From: J027 sp034437655
GTDB taxonomy: Bacteria > Chloroflexota > Anaerolineae > Aggregatilineales > J027
Assembly (NCBI GenBank): GCA_034437655.1
Contig: DAOTTU010000103.1
Location: 16,303 to 80,302 of the forward strand
DNA length: 64,000 nucleotides
Direction: 5' to 3'
The position numbers and the translations under genes were made by a program. This document shows positions 35,769 through 44,719 of this stretch, piece after piece (position 1 is the stretch's first letter; every line of letters begins with the position of its first letter). The notes under the pieces were generated by a model. That model was not told the DNA's origin. It did not search any database and was given only the letters and a program-made list of their open reading frames with translations.

Positions 35769-38192
35769 ATGAAGCACCCAATACGTTATCTCATCCCCTT
35801 TATTCTATTAACGGCGTTGTTACTGTTGACACCCCAGCCGCAAAGCCGCGCTCAGGATGGCGACACAGACCCGATTCGTGATAGCCTGAATGGCCTGGGG
35901 GTAAATACCAATGCCCAACCCCGCACAGATGCCAATGGCAACCCGCTTCCAGAAGATTATTCACCACTTGGCAAAACCTACACACCCGGTCAACGTGTCG
36001 AGCTGGCTGTGCTTGGTGTCGAGTTGGATGACACAACCGCACCAATGGCAATTATTGATGATCTGGGCGATGGTCTTGGTACACTGACCACCCGTGAAGA
36101 TACGCCCTTCCTCGCATCAGATGTCTTGTCACGGGGCAACCCCAACACGCGCCGTAATGCTACGGCTGGTGATACTGATGGCGATGGCCGTGATGAACTG
36201 GTAGCCGCCTATATGCGTGATCAGGAAGTCGTGCTGCGCGTCTTTGAAGATGCTGGTGGTAACTTTCTAGAAACTGAAAGTGTGTTGGCGTTGGCTGAAA
36301 ATGTGCAGGATATTCAAGCCGCCACCGGTGACGTTAATGGCGATGGCAAGGATGAAGTGCTGCTAGCAGTGGCCTATCTTGATCGCGCTGAGCTATTGAT
36401 TGCTGGCGACGCAGGCGGACGCTTTGCCCTGTTGCAGGGTAGTGGCTTGACGCTGACAGGCGCGCTACCCGGTGCCAGTATCCACATGGAAGTTGTCTCT
36501 GGCAATCTTGACTACGACACAGCGACCGAGATTGCGGTGGTTTTCAATGAAATTGCCGACGACAGCGAAGGTATTGCGCAATATGCGATCTATGATGATG
36601 CGAATGCAGGCTTTGCGTTGCTGAGCGGTGGTATTGTGCAGGGCATCGTACAGGGCATCAAAACCGCAATTATTGGTAATGTGGCGGTGGGTGACATTGA
36701 TGGCGACGGGCTGGACGAAGTTGTTCTTGCGGGCTTGACCAACCGCGTCACCAACTGTGACACCAACGGCCATCTGCTGGTTGCACTGGACGATGCGCTG
36801 GCCCGTTTCGCGACAATTGGCACCTACTACGAGGACGTTTTTATGCGTGGCTGCCCCTCGTTTTCATCGTGGCGACTGCGCTATCTGCATGTGAACACCT
36901 TTGATGTTGATGGTGACTTTGTTGACGAAATTTCGGTCAATCAATTTGTGTTTGACGACTGGAAGAACGAAGCACCGTTTACGCTGCTGCACCAGATTCC
37001 GGTTGAAAACAACCTGATTGATGTGAATGACTTTGGCTGGTGGGACCGCTCGACCTCGGACTTTGCCGTTGGCGACTTCACCGGGGATGGCCGTGACAAC
37101 TTGCTGATTTATATGCAAAATCGCGACACAGTTGATATTTGGGGGCTCAGCACGGATAACGTCTGGCAACGCTTGAATGAAATCCCGGTGCAGTTCTACA
37201 ATGCCCAACGGCCGATTGTCCCCATACTGGTACCGCTCAATGTTGACGAAGATAGCCCCGTGATGCAATACGTCGAAGCTGACTATCAACTGGTATTCAC
37301 CCAACCGATTGTAATCGCCGCTCTGGCCGCGCCGCCGTGTGGGGTAGGGCAGTCGAGCGCGAGTTGTAATACCGTCTTCGGTTCTGAAACCACCACCACC
37401 GCCGAGGCTGAAACAAGCATCACGATCACCTCAAGTGCATCGGTAGGGGTTAATGTTGACGGTGGGTTTATTACGCAAAGTGAGGTCGAAGTGCGCGGGA
37501 CTGTCACCCGTACCCTGACAGCCACGTTGGGTGCGTCGATCTTCCGCACCGACACCATCACCTTCGCCACCGGCCCCAGCGAAGACACGGTTATCTTTAC
37601 CAGTGTGCCGATTGACCGCTACACCTACCGCGTCGTTTCACACCCCGACCCGGTGATGGTCAATTCAACGATTAATGTTGATATTCCACGCGACCCGGTG
37701 ACAATCATGGCAGAGCGTAGCTTCTTCAATGCAAATGTGCCACCGGGCGCTATTCAGATTGACGAACGTGTCTTCCAGCATATCGTCGGTGAACCACGCA
37801 GCTATGCGACACGCGGCCAGAAACAGCAGCTCTTGCAACAATACCCCGGCTTTGAATCGACGCTGCAAAATGTCGGGCAGGGCACAGGGACACGCACGGT
37901 TGAAATCGCAATCGGTGGCGAACTGGCAGCGGGTGTGTCGCTGGGCCTGGGCTTTGAGGCGGAAGTTTCGGCAACAGGCGGCACGATACTTGCCGGGTAC
38001 TCTGTCGGTACTGAAGTCACCGCCTCACTGCGAATCGCGTACGGGGAAGCGTCGATTTACGGCGGCACAGTCGGCAATATTGACGCTGATAATTTTGCGG
38101 CTAACGCTTTCAGTTTCGGGCTATTCAGTTATGTCTACACCGACCCGAGTAGCAGTCAGCAATTCCAGGTGCTGAATTACTGGGTAGAGTAA
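35769..38192 (+). CDS. Secreted FG-GAP repeat protein with novel C-terminal beta domain
   Basis: An 807-residue exported protein (leader LIPFILLTALLLLTPQPQS). Residues about 130-490 carry at least five FG-GAP/VCBS repeats with calcium-binding loops, e.g. DTDGDGRDELVAAY, DVNGDGKDEVLLA, DIDGDGLDEVVLA and DFTGDGRDNLLIY, expected to form an integrin-like beta-propeller outside the cell. The C-terminal 300 residues are rich in Ser, Thr and Val in alternating pattern and end FQVLNYWVE; I do not recognise the fold. A Cys pair (PPCGVGQSSASCN) marks the junction. ATG 35769 follows AGAAGG. It stands alone between the redox-signalling operon and the hydrolase; the role could be adhesion or surface display (inference). 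Confidence 0.8.
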   Translation: MKHPIRYLIPFILLTALLLLTPQPQSRAQDGDTDPIRDSLNGLGVNTNAQPRTDANGNPLPEDYSPLGKTYTPGQRVELAVLGVELDDTTAPMAIIDDLGDGLGTLTTREDTPFLASDVLSRGNPNTRRNATAGDTDGDGRDELVAAYMRDQEVVLRVFEDAGGNFLETESVLALAENVQDIQAATGDVNGDGKDEVLLAVAYLDRAELLIAGDAGGRFALLQGSGLTLTGALPGASIHMEVVSGNLDYDTATEIAVVFNEIADDSEGIAQYAIYDDANAGFALLSGGIVQGIVQGIKTAIIGNVAVGDIDGDGLDEVVLAGLTNRVTNCDTNGHLLVALDDALARFATIGTYYEDVFMRGCPSFSSWRLRYLHVNTFDVDGDFVDEISVNQFVFDDWKNEAPFTLLHQIPVENNLIDVNDFGWWDRSTSDFAVGDFTGDGRDNLLIYMQNRDTVDIWGLSTDNVWQRLNEIPVQFYNAQRPIVPILVPLNVDEDSPVMQYVEADYQLVFTQPIVIAALAAPPCGVGQSSASCNTVFGSETTTTAEAETSITITSSASVGVNVDGGFITQSEVEVRGTVTRTLTATLGASIFRTDTITFATGPSEDTVIFTSVPIDRYTYRVVSHPDPVMVNSTINVDIPRDPVTIMAERSFFNANVPPGAIQIDERVFQHIVGEPRSYATRGQKQQLLQQYPGFESTLQNVGQGTGTRTVEIAIGGELAAGVSLGLGFEAEVSATGGTILAGYSVGTEVTASLRIAYGEASIYGGTVGNIDADNFAANAFSFGLFSYVYTDPSSSQQFQVLNYWVE

Positions 38193-38358
38193 GGATTAAT
38201 GCTGCATTCTGCACGGGTAATGTCATGCTGATGGTGTGGCATTGCCTACTTTTGCGGCGGCGCTAAATTCACTATTCACCCTGTTGCGGCCTTGTAGTAT
38301 GGTTTTTGCTGGTTTCAACACAACGCCACCACATAAAAACGAACCAGGGCTGGACAAG

Positions 38359-40389
38359 ATGATACCCGAATCAGAACTAGTTGTTTACGAGAACGTGTGG
38401 ATTCCGATGCCAGATGGGATCCAACTTGCCGCGAAGGTCTGGTTGCCGCCTGACGCTGAAGAAAACCCCGTCCCGGCCATCGTTGAGTACATTCCTTATC
38501 GCAAACGCGACCTCAAATCTATTCGTGATGCGCGGATTCATGCCTTTTTTGCGCAACGTGGCTACGCGGGCATACGGGTAGACTTGCGCGGGAGCGGCGA
38601 CTCTGAAGGCGTACTCTATGACGAGTATTTGCAGCAAGAACAGGACGACGGCCTTACAATACTCAAATGGCTAGCCGAGCAGCCCTGGTGTACTGGCAAA
38701 GTTGGGTTATTTGGCTTGTCGTGGGGGGGCTTTAATGGGTTACAGATCGCGGCCCTGCAACCCCCGGAACTCGGCGCAGTCATCACTGTATGTTCGTCCG
38801 ACGACCGCTATGTGGACGACGTACACTATATGGGTGGCTGCCTGCTGACGGATAATCTCTCTTGGGCGTCCACGATGTTTGCCCATACCTCGTGCCCACC
38901 GGACCCGGCCGTCGTTGGTGACCGCTGGCGTGAGATGTGGCTAGAGCGGCTCGAAAACAGTGGCCTATGGCTCAAAACCTGGCTGGAACATCCGCACCGC
39001 GATGACTTCTGGCGTCATGCCTCCGTCTGTGAAGACTACAGTGCGGTGCAAGTGCCCGTGATGGCCGTTAGTGGCTGGGCAGATGGCTATTCAAATTCGG
39101 TTTTTCGCCTTATGCAACACCTACAGGTGCCGCGCAAAGGACTCGTCGGGCCGTGGGGGCATAAGTACCCACACGAAAACGGTATTGGACCAGACATTGA
39201 CTTCCTCGGTGAATGCGTGCGCTGGTGGGATCAATGGTTGAAAGGCATAGACCGGGGCATTGAAGACGAGCCGATGCTGCGCGTCTGGATGCAGGATTTC
39301 TTTAATCCGATTGAAGCCAAGCCCAAGCGACCTGGCCGCTGGGTTGCCGAAGAAAGCTGGCATGACGACTACCGCGAACACCGCGAGTATATTCTTGGGC
39401 CACAACGGTTACTGCCTGCTGATGAAGTATCACCCGAAGACATCGAAAACGCACAGGATGCTGAGCTTACCTTGCAAAGCCCGCTGAGTGTTGGTCTATT
39501 TGCGGGCAAATGGGCGTCTTATTCGTCTTCAACAGATTTGCCGTGGGATCAACGATCCGAAGACGGTGGTGCGCTGGTCTTTGATACTGAACCGCTCACA
39601 GCGGCTGTTGAAATCCTCGGCTCCGCAGTGGTTGAATTAACATTGAAGGTGGACAAACCCATTGCGCAGGTCGCCGTTCGGCTCTCGGACATCGCGCCGG
39701 ACGATCGTGCGACGCGGGTAACGTTCGGCATCCTTAACCTGGCCCATCGCGAAAGCCATGCCCACCCAACCCGGCTTGAACCCGGTCAACGCTATCGTGT
39801 GCGTGTACCGCTGAACTATGTGGCGCAGCGGTTCCCAGAAGGGCATCGCATTCGTGTAGCACTCTCAACGTCATATTGGCCATTGGCATGGCCGGCCCCA
39901 GAACCGGTGCAAATGACGGTCTGCATGGGAGAAAGTCGGTTATGGCTCCCGGTGCGCCAACCGAAACCGATTGACGACCAGTTGAAAGAACTGGGCAAAG
40001 CGCGTACGGCCTCTGCACCGGGAACAACACTGCTGGCACCAGCCAAACGCGAATGGACTGTCAGCCACAACCTCGCTTCGACTGAAGTGGCACTGAATGT
40101 CGTGAATAACGACCCGCGTCTGTACCTGCACGAAATTGACCTCTCCTTTGGGCGTAACGTGCGCGAACGCTATACCTACCACCATAACGACTACAACACC
40201 GTACGTGGTGAAGTTGAAACCGAACGTGAATTTGAGCGCGGTGACTGGAAAGTCTATACAATCACCCGCACCATTCTGACGTCAACACCCGAAACATTCA
40301 TAGTGACGGCTGTGTTGGATGCATATGAGGGTGACAAACGTATCTTCAGCAAAACATGGGATGAGTCAATTCCACGAAAGCTTGTATAA
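38359..40389 (+). CDS. CocE/NonD (S15) family alpha/beta hydrolase
   Basis: A 676-residue serine hydrolase related to X-Pro dipeptidyl peptidase and cocaine esterase. The nucleophile elbow is GLSWGGFNGLQ, the acid is probably in GWADGYSNS, and the base in HKYPHENG. The opening MPDGIQLAAKVWLPPDA and LRGSGDSEGV are family hallmarks. The C-terminal 250 residues form the jelly-roll XPD domain. I chose ATG 38359; a GTG at 38236 would add 41 residues, partly hydrophobic, and so an N-terminal signal cannot be excluded. Substrate is probably an ester or amide of small size. No operon partner is evident; the ATP-grasp gene starts 107 bases later. Confidence 0.87.
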   Translation: MIPESELVVYENVWIPMPDGIQLAAKVWLPPDAEENPVPAIVEYIPYRKRDLKSIRDARIHAFFAQRGYAGIRVDLRGSGDSEGVLYDEYLQQEQDDGLTILKWLAEQPWCTGKVGLFGLSWGGFNGLQIAALQPPELGAVITVCSSDDRYVDDVHYMGGCLLTDNLSWASTMFAHTSCPPDPAVVGDRWREMWLERLENSGLWLKTWLEHPHRDDFWRHASVCEDYSAVQVPVMAVSGWADGYSNSVFRLMQHLQVPRKGLVGPWGHKYPHENGIGPDIDFLGECVRWWDQWLKGIDRGIEDEPMLRVWMQDFFNPIEAKPKRPGRWVAEESWHDDYREHREYILGPQRLLPADEVSPEDIENAQDAELTLQSPLSVGLFAGKWASYSSSTDLPWDQRSEDGGALVFDTEPLTAAVEILGSAVVELTLKVDKPIAQVAVRLSDIAPDDRATRVTFGILNLAHRESHAHPTRLEPGQRYRVRVPLNYVAQRFPEGHRIRVALSTSYWPLAWPAPEPVQMTVCMGESRLWLPVRQPKPIDDQLKELGKARTASAPGTTLLAPAKREWTVSHNLASTEVALNVVNNDPRLYLHEIDLSFGRNVRERYTYHHNDYNTVRGEVETEREFERGDWKVYTITRTILTSTPETFIVTAVLDAYEGDKRIFSKTWDESIPRKLV

Positions 40390-40496
40390 TATGAGAAAGC
40401 CGCATTGTTATACGACATCGTAGCCAGGCTCCCCGTTTCTTTCATATTGTAGAGATGCATTCCTTAAAGATGCTATCAAGGAGGGAATAGCGATTT

Positions 40497-41792
40497 ATGA
40501 CGCGCAAAAACGTCTTTGTCATTGGCCTGGACGCCTTTAGCCGTGAGATGTTGCAACGTTTACCACAAGCCGCTGACTGTGAGTTCCATGTCGCGCTTGA
40601 AATGGATGACATTCGCCATGTTAACGAGTACGATATTGACGCATTGATTGACAAAGCCGTTGATGCAATGCAAAGCGTACCGGGTGGCCCCGCGGCCATT
40701 GTGAGCTTTTATGACTTTCCCGGAACGTTGCTGGTGCCAATTCTAGCGAGACACTTTGACCTGCCCGGGCCGTCGGTGGAAGCGGTTCTCGGCTGTGAAA
40801 ACAAATACTGGAGCCGCCTGGAACAACAGAAGGTTATCCCCGAATATATCCCGCGTTTCCGTGCCTTTGACCCCTTCGACGACAACACCTATCACAAGCT
40901 CGATATGTTGCCGCCGTTCTGGATCAAGCCCATTAAATCATTCCGCTCTATGCTGGCGTTTAGTATCAACGGCCCGCGTCAATTTATGCAAGCAATGGAT
41001 GTTGCCCGTAAAGAAGTCGGCCTGATTGATGTGCCTTTTAAGCAACTGATGCAGCGCTTTGATGTACCCGATGAACTCGCCAATATGTCTGAGAGCTTTA
41101 TCGCAGAATCACCAATCGGCGGCGCACAATGTACGCTAGAAGGCTATGTCTACAATGGTACGGTGCGCGTGTATGGCGTAGTCGATTCCGTTCGTGAGCA
41201 GAATACATCTTCATTTTCGCGCTATCAGTATCCCTCAATGCTGCCACTGGAAGTCCAACACCGTATGATTGATGTCGTGCGAGCCGCCGTTACCCAGATC
41301 GGGCTGGACAACGGCCCATTTAATGCCGAGTTTTTCTATGACCAGACCTCGGATCATGTCTGGTTGCTGGAAATCAACCCGCGTGTCTCGCAATCGCACG
41401 CCAATATCTTCGAAAAGGTGCATGGTGTGTCGCATTTTTCGATCATGCTGGATCTGGCGCTTGGTCGTAAGCCGCAAACGCTCGACCGCAAAGGCGACTT
41501 CAATATTGCCGCCAAGTTTTTCGTGCGCAGCTTTGAGCGTGGGCGTGTGGCACGCATCCCCAAACAGGAATCATTAGCGCGGCTGCTGGATCGTCAACCC
41601 GGCACTGTTGTTAAGCTGCTGGTTGAACCCGGGGATGACCTCTCGACGCTTGAGGGTCAGGACGCCTATAGTTTTGAACTGGCGAATGTGTTCATCGGTG
41701 GGCGCGACGAGGAAGACTTGCTCGACAAATATGACCTGCTGATGACCGCGATGCAGTTCGACGTGGAAAAAGAGGAACGCACACCAGCGTAA
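40497..41792 (+). CDS. ATP-grasp domain ligase of unknown substrate
   Basis: A 431-residue ATP-grasp enzyme, a family that activates a carboxylate as an acyl phosphate and joins it to an amine or thiol. Seen: an N-terminal Rossmann-like domain (VFVIGLDAFSREML), a middle ATP-lid segment (PPFWIKPIKSFRS), and the magnesium site FNAEFFYDQTSDHVWLLEIN followed by PRVSQSH. The carboxylate pair sits as expected (AEFF...LEINPR). The remainder to the C-terminus is an extra domain with no familiar motif. The closest general annotation is the biotin carboxylase/carbamoyl-phosphate-synthase-like ATP-grasp group. It lies 29 bases before the methyltransferase gene, so the two probably act in one modification pathway. 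Confidence 0.8.
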   Translation: MTRKNVFVIGLDAFSREMLQRLPQAADCEFHVALEMDDIRHVNEYDIDALIDKAVDAMQSVPGGPAAIVSFYDFPGTLLVPILARHFDLPGPSVEAVLGCENKYWSRLEQQKVIPEYIPRFRAFDPFDDNTYHKLDMLPPFWIKPIKSFRSMLAFSINGPRQFMQAMDVARKEVGLIDVPFKQLMQRFDVPDELANMSESFIAESPIGGAQCTLEGYVYNGTVRVYGVVDSVREQNTSSFSRYQYPSMLPLEVQHRMIDVVRAAVTQIGLDNGPFNAEFFYDQTSDHVWLLEINPRVSQSHANIFEKVHGVSHFSIMLDLALGRKPQTLDRKGDFNIAAKFFVRSFERGRVARIPKQESLARLLDRQPGTVVKLLVEPGDDLSTLEGQDAYSFELANVFIGGRDEEDLLDKYDLLMTAMQFDVEKEERTPA

Positions 41793-41821
41793 AAGGATCA
41801 GCTACAGTCAGGGGGCCGAAA

Positions 41822-42634
41822 ATGTCCGATCAACCACTCGGCGACAAGGGGCGCGAGCAGTGGAACCAGAAGGCTCAATTCTGGGATGAATTGCACGGCG
41901 ATGCGGGCAATAATTTTCACCGTACGTTGATAAGCCCGGCTGTGGAACGCTTATTGGAGTTGCAAGCTGGCGAACGTGTGTTAGATGTTGCGTGTGGCAG
42001 TGGGGTGCTGGCGCGTCGGTTGGCGGCGTTGGGTGCTGAGGTTACGGCCGTCGATTTCAGCGATGAACTCATCCGGCTGGCTCAAGAACGTGGCCAGTCC
42101 GCAGGTGAAGTGATTCAGTATAAGGTAGTTGATGCGTCAGATGAAGCTGCATTGGTAGCGCTTGGCGTAGGGTCGTTCGACGCGATCACCTGCACGATGG
42201 CGTTGATGGACATGGCCGACATTGCACCCCTGTTTCGGGCTGTTGCCAAATTGCTGACTGCGGAAGGGCGCTTTGTGTTGGCGACGGCACACCCGTCTTT
42301 CAATTCATCGAATCCTGCTATTTTGCATGAAGTCGGTGACCGTGATGGGCAGGTCTACCATGACTATAGCATCAAGTTACATGCGTATCTCGATATTCCA
42401 CCTGTGCTGGCGGCCGGAGCAGTGGGCGAACCCAACCCGCACGATTACTATCATCGTCCGTTGCATGACTTGCTGAATACTGCTTTTGCCGCCGGGCTGG
42501 TGCTGGATGGCCTCGAAGAACCGGGCTTTCCGCCACCAGCAGAAGATGACGCCCCCGAAGCCATACCTACATGGCGCTCGGTGTGGCAATTTCCGCCTGT
42601 GTTAGCAGCTCGATTGCGTGTTGGGAGCCGCTAG
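41822..42634 (+). CDS. SAM-dependent class I methyltransferase
   Basis: A 270-residue methyltransferase. Motif I is VLDVACGSGVLARRL (about residue 55), followed by AEVTAVDFSDELIRLA with the acidic residue that binds the SAM ribose, and FDAITCTMALMDM (motif IV-like). The Methyltransf_11/25 family fits. It is the second gene of a pair with the ATP-grasp enzyme; ribosome site AGGGGGCC-like upstream. The acceptor is unknown. A hairpin and the start of a promoter-like element follow the stop codon. Confidence 0.85.
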   Translation: MSDQPLGDKGREQWNQKAQFWDELHGDAGNNFHRTLISPAVERLLELQAGERVLDVACGSGVLARRLAALGAEVTAVDFSDELIRLAQERGQSAGEVIQYKVVDASDEAALVALGVGSFDAITCTMALMDMADIAPLFRAVAKLLTAEGRFVLATAHPSFNSSNPAILHEVGDRDGQVYHDYSIKLHAYLDIPPVLAAGAVGEPNPHDYYHRPLHDLLNTAFAAGLVLDGLEEPGFPPPAEDDAPEAIPTWRSVWQFPPVLAARLRVGSR

Positions 42635-42660
42635 CGATTGCAGTCATTGGCGGCGTAACC

Positions 42661-42745
42661 GTCTTCCTCCTCCCTGATTTCCCCCCTAGGGAGGAAGACC
42701 CACCGCACTGCAATCGCGTATGCTGTAGTCAACCTGACTAAAACA
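42661..42745 (+). promoter_or_regulatory. Inverted-repeat promoter element, copy A
   Basis: The core ATTTCCCCCC-TAG-GGAGGAAGAC (42677-42699) is nearly palindromic. In this copy a second arm GTCTTCCTC (42661-42669) also pairs with GAGGAAGAC (42691-42699). About 20 bases downstream lies TATGCT, then GTCAACCTGACTAA. A second copy with the same order of blocks is at 52463-52545. Both sit 60-75 bases before a small gene with a strong ribosome site, so this is likely a shared operator/promoter. The hairpin could also help end the methyltransferase message, although no T-run follows. Confidence 0.5.
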
Positions 42746-42769
42746 CAGCAACAGATGAAGGAGCAACAC

Positions 42770-43003
42770 ATGTCTAACAAACAACTACGTCAAACCCTAC
42801 GCTGGATCCATATCGCGCTTGGTGTCATGATCGCACTGTATATCTATTCACCACTCGGCGACGACGCGACCTACACCCTGCTGACACAAATCCTGGTGCT
42901 ACCTGTCGTTTCAATTTCCGGCTTAATGATGTGGCAACAGGCGGCAATTTCTCGCTGGCGTCGCAACCGTGCCAATCAAAACGACGAGCGTGCAACGGCA
43001 TAG
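42770..43003 (+). CDS. Small two-helix membrane protein
   Basis: A 77-residue protein with two hydrophobic segments (about 15-30 and 45-65: WIHIALGVMIALYIYSPL and LLTQILVLPVVSISGLMMW) and a basic, polar C-terminal tail (RWRRNRANQND). AAGGAG lies 7 bases before ATG 42770, a better start than the ATG 15 bases upstream. I do not recognise the family. It stands behind the repeated promoter element, which suggests regulated expression together with the small gene at 52561, and it is followed by a strong terminator. Confidence 0.7.
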   Translation: MSNKQLRQTLRWIHIALGVMIALYIYSPLGDDATYTLLTQILVLPVVSISGLMMWQQAAISRWRRNRANQNDERATA

Positions 43004-43037
43004 TGTACGAGACTGTCATCGGCGTAAATACGCAAAA

Positions 43038-43086
43038 CCAGGATTCATGACCACACATAACGGGCCGTGAATCCTGGCGATTTTTT
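43038..43086. terminator. Bidirectional intrinsic terminator
   Basis: CCAGGATTCA/TGAATCCTGG, a perfect 10-base stem with a 20-base loop, is followed by CGATTTTTT on the plus strand and by TTTT on the minus strand. It separates two converging genes and should stop transcription from both sides. Confidence 0.85.
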
Positions 43087-43108
43087 GCGGGTGGCGGATA
43101 TCTGCCTG

Positions 43109-44719
43109 CTAGGGTGTTTCGTAGAGCTGCACAGCCCCGTTACGGTCAGCGCTGGCGAGGAATTGACTGTCGTCGCTAAATTGCAGTGTCGTCACGGGTG
43201 CATTGTGTTCGCGGAACGTAATCGCCGGGGCACGGTCGAGCGCATCGGTTCTCCATGCAACAACCTGCTGGGCTGCTCCCGCTGCGAGGAATCGCCCATC
43301 TGTGCTGAAGTCTACCGCAACAATTTCACCTGATACCCCTGCAATCTGCAAGGTGGCAACGGTTTCGGCTGTGGCGACATCCCAGACACGCACGGTACTG
43401 TCTGCACTCGCTGAGGCAAGCTGGCTGGTATCCGCGCTCAAGGCAATGTCCAGCACCCAGTCAGCGTGCCCGGCAAAGGTTGCGACTTGCTCACCTGTTG
43501 CAGCGTCCCACCGTTGGATGGTGTTGTCGATGCTGGCGCTGAAGATGGCGTCATTGCTCAACACCACATCACTGAGGCGCGGATGATTCAAGGTTAGCAC
43601 CGGGTCTGTGCTGATGAGCGTTTCACCGTCAACTGTCCATACGTGAATAGTCCCATCTTCACTGCCAGAAGCAAGGCGTGTACCGTCTGGCGCGAAGCTC
43701 AAGGCGATGATGCGGGCGGTGTGCGCGTTGCGTGTTGTGATGGAGCCCAGCGTGTCAGCCGCAACAAGTTGTAGCGTGTTGTCCCAGCCACCGATAGCCA
43801 GCAAGTTGCTCTGTACGGCTAACGTCTCGGTGCGATTGGTCAACGTATCCAGTGTGGCCGAGATGGTCGAATCTTCAAGATTCCATTGACGGGCCGCGAA
43901 ATCGGTACCATCCGTGAACAGACCGCTATTGCCGACACCCCCGGCTGAAAAGAGTGCTGTCTCTGTGAATGCGAGTGCGGCGATAGGTTCGCTATGGTCT
44001 TCTAATGCTGCGCTGACGGCCCAGCGTTCATTTTCAGAGATAGTGGTTTCATCGTCGAGCGTTGGCAGAACTTCGGTCACAAAGCCGAGGATGGCAATGC
44101 CGACCAGTAGCACGCCTGAAAAGCGCGTCAGCAGGTCATGGTTTTTGGTCATCCAGCCGATGAAGCGGCGCTGTGTGGTCCCGGCAACGAGGGGCAACGC
44201 CACCAGCGGCCACCCGAACCCCAGCCCGAAGGCCAGAAAGTACGCGATCCCGTCCAGCAGTTCAGCGGCATCGTCGCTACCGAGCGCAAAGGCCGTGATA
44301 ATCAGCGGGGCGATGCAGGGCAGTGTCATCGGGCCTAACAGCAAGCCGTACATGTACGCGGTGGCGTTCGGGTTCTTGAAGACCGGGGCTTGCAACTGTT
44401 GCATTTTCGCCCACGGATTGTAGCCGACGAGCATTGCAATCCCGAGCAGGAACACAATACCGTAAATCAGTGGCAACAACACGGGCAGAATGTCATCGGT
44501 AACAGCATTGAACAGGTATAACAGCAGGGCCACAAAGGTCATCATCGTCAGCACACCCGCCAACACTATTGCACCCAACAGACCCATGTGCAACTTGGTG
44601 TTGTTTGTGCCCGCATTGCCGGCCAAAAACGCCATGAGCCCCGGATACAGCGGTAACAGGCACACATTGTTCAGGATGGCTGTGTTGCCCAGGCCGAACG
44701 CAGTGATTAATTCACCCAT
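43109..44719 (-). CDS. CcdA-like thiol-disulfide transporter fused to WD40 propeller
   Basis: A 536-residue fusion. The first 225 residues form a CcdA/DsbD-type membrane domain of about six helices, with the two cysteines that carry reducing equivalents across the membrane: NNVCLLPLYPG (helix 1) and MTLPCIAPLI (helix 4). Residues about 245-536 contain about seven WD40 repeats, e.g. GHADWVLDIALSAD with LASASADSTVRVWDVAT and LASGSEDGTIHVWTV. CcdA proteins are normally 200-250 residues without a propeller. The ATG at 44719 follows the stop of the secreted thioredoxin gene with no gap. The pair most likely reduces that thioredoxin; the propeller, probably outside the cell or at its surface, may dock clients (inference). 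Confidence 0.87.
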   Translation of the reverse strand: MGELITAFGLGNTAILNNVCLLPLYPGLMAFLAGNAGTNNTKLHMGLLGAIVLAGVLTMMTFVALLLYLFNAVTDDILPVLLPLIYGIVFLLGIAMLVGYNPWAKMQQLQAPVFKNPNATAYMYGLLLGPMTLPCIAPLIITAFALGSDDAAELLDGIAYFLAFGLGFGWPLVALPLVAGTTQRRFIGWMTKNHDLLTRFSGVLLVGIAILGFVTEVLPTLDDETTISENERWAVSAALEDHSEPIAALAFTETALFSAGGVGNSGLFTDGTDFAARQWNLEDSTISATLDTLTNRTETLAVQSNLLAIGGWDNTLQLVAADTLGSITTRNAHTARIIALSFAPDGTRLASGSEDGTIHVWTVDGETLISTDPVLTLNHPRLSDVVLSNDAIFSASIDNTIQRWDAATGEQVATFAGHADWVLDIALSADTSQLASASADSTVRVWDVATAETVATLQIAGVSGEIVAVDFSTDGRFLAAGAAQQVVAWRTDALDRAPAITFREHNAPVTTLQFSDDSQFLASADRNGAVQLYETP

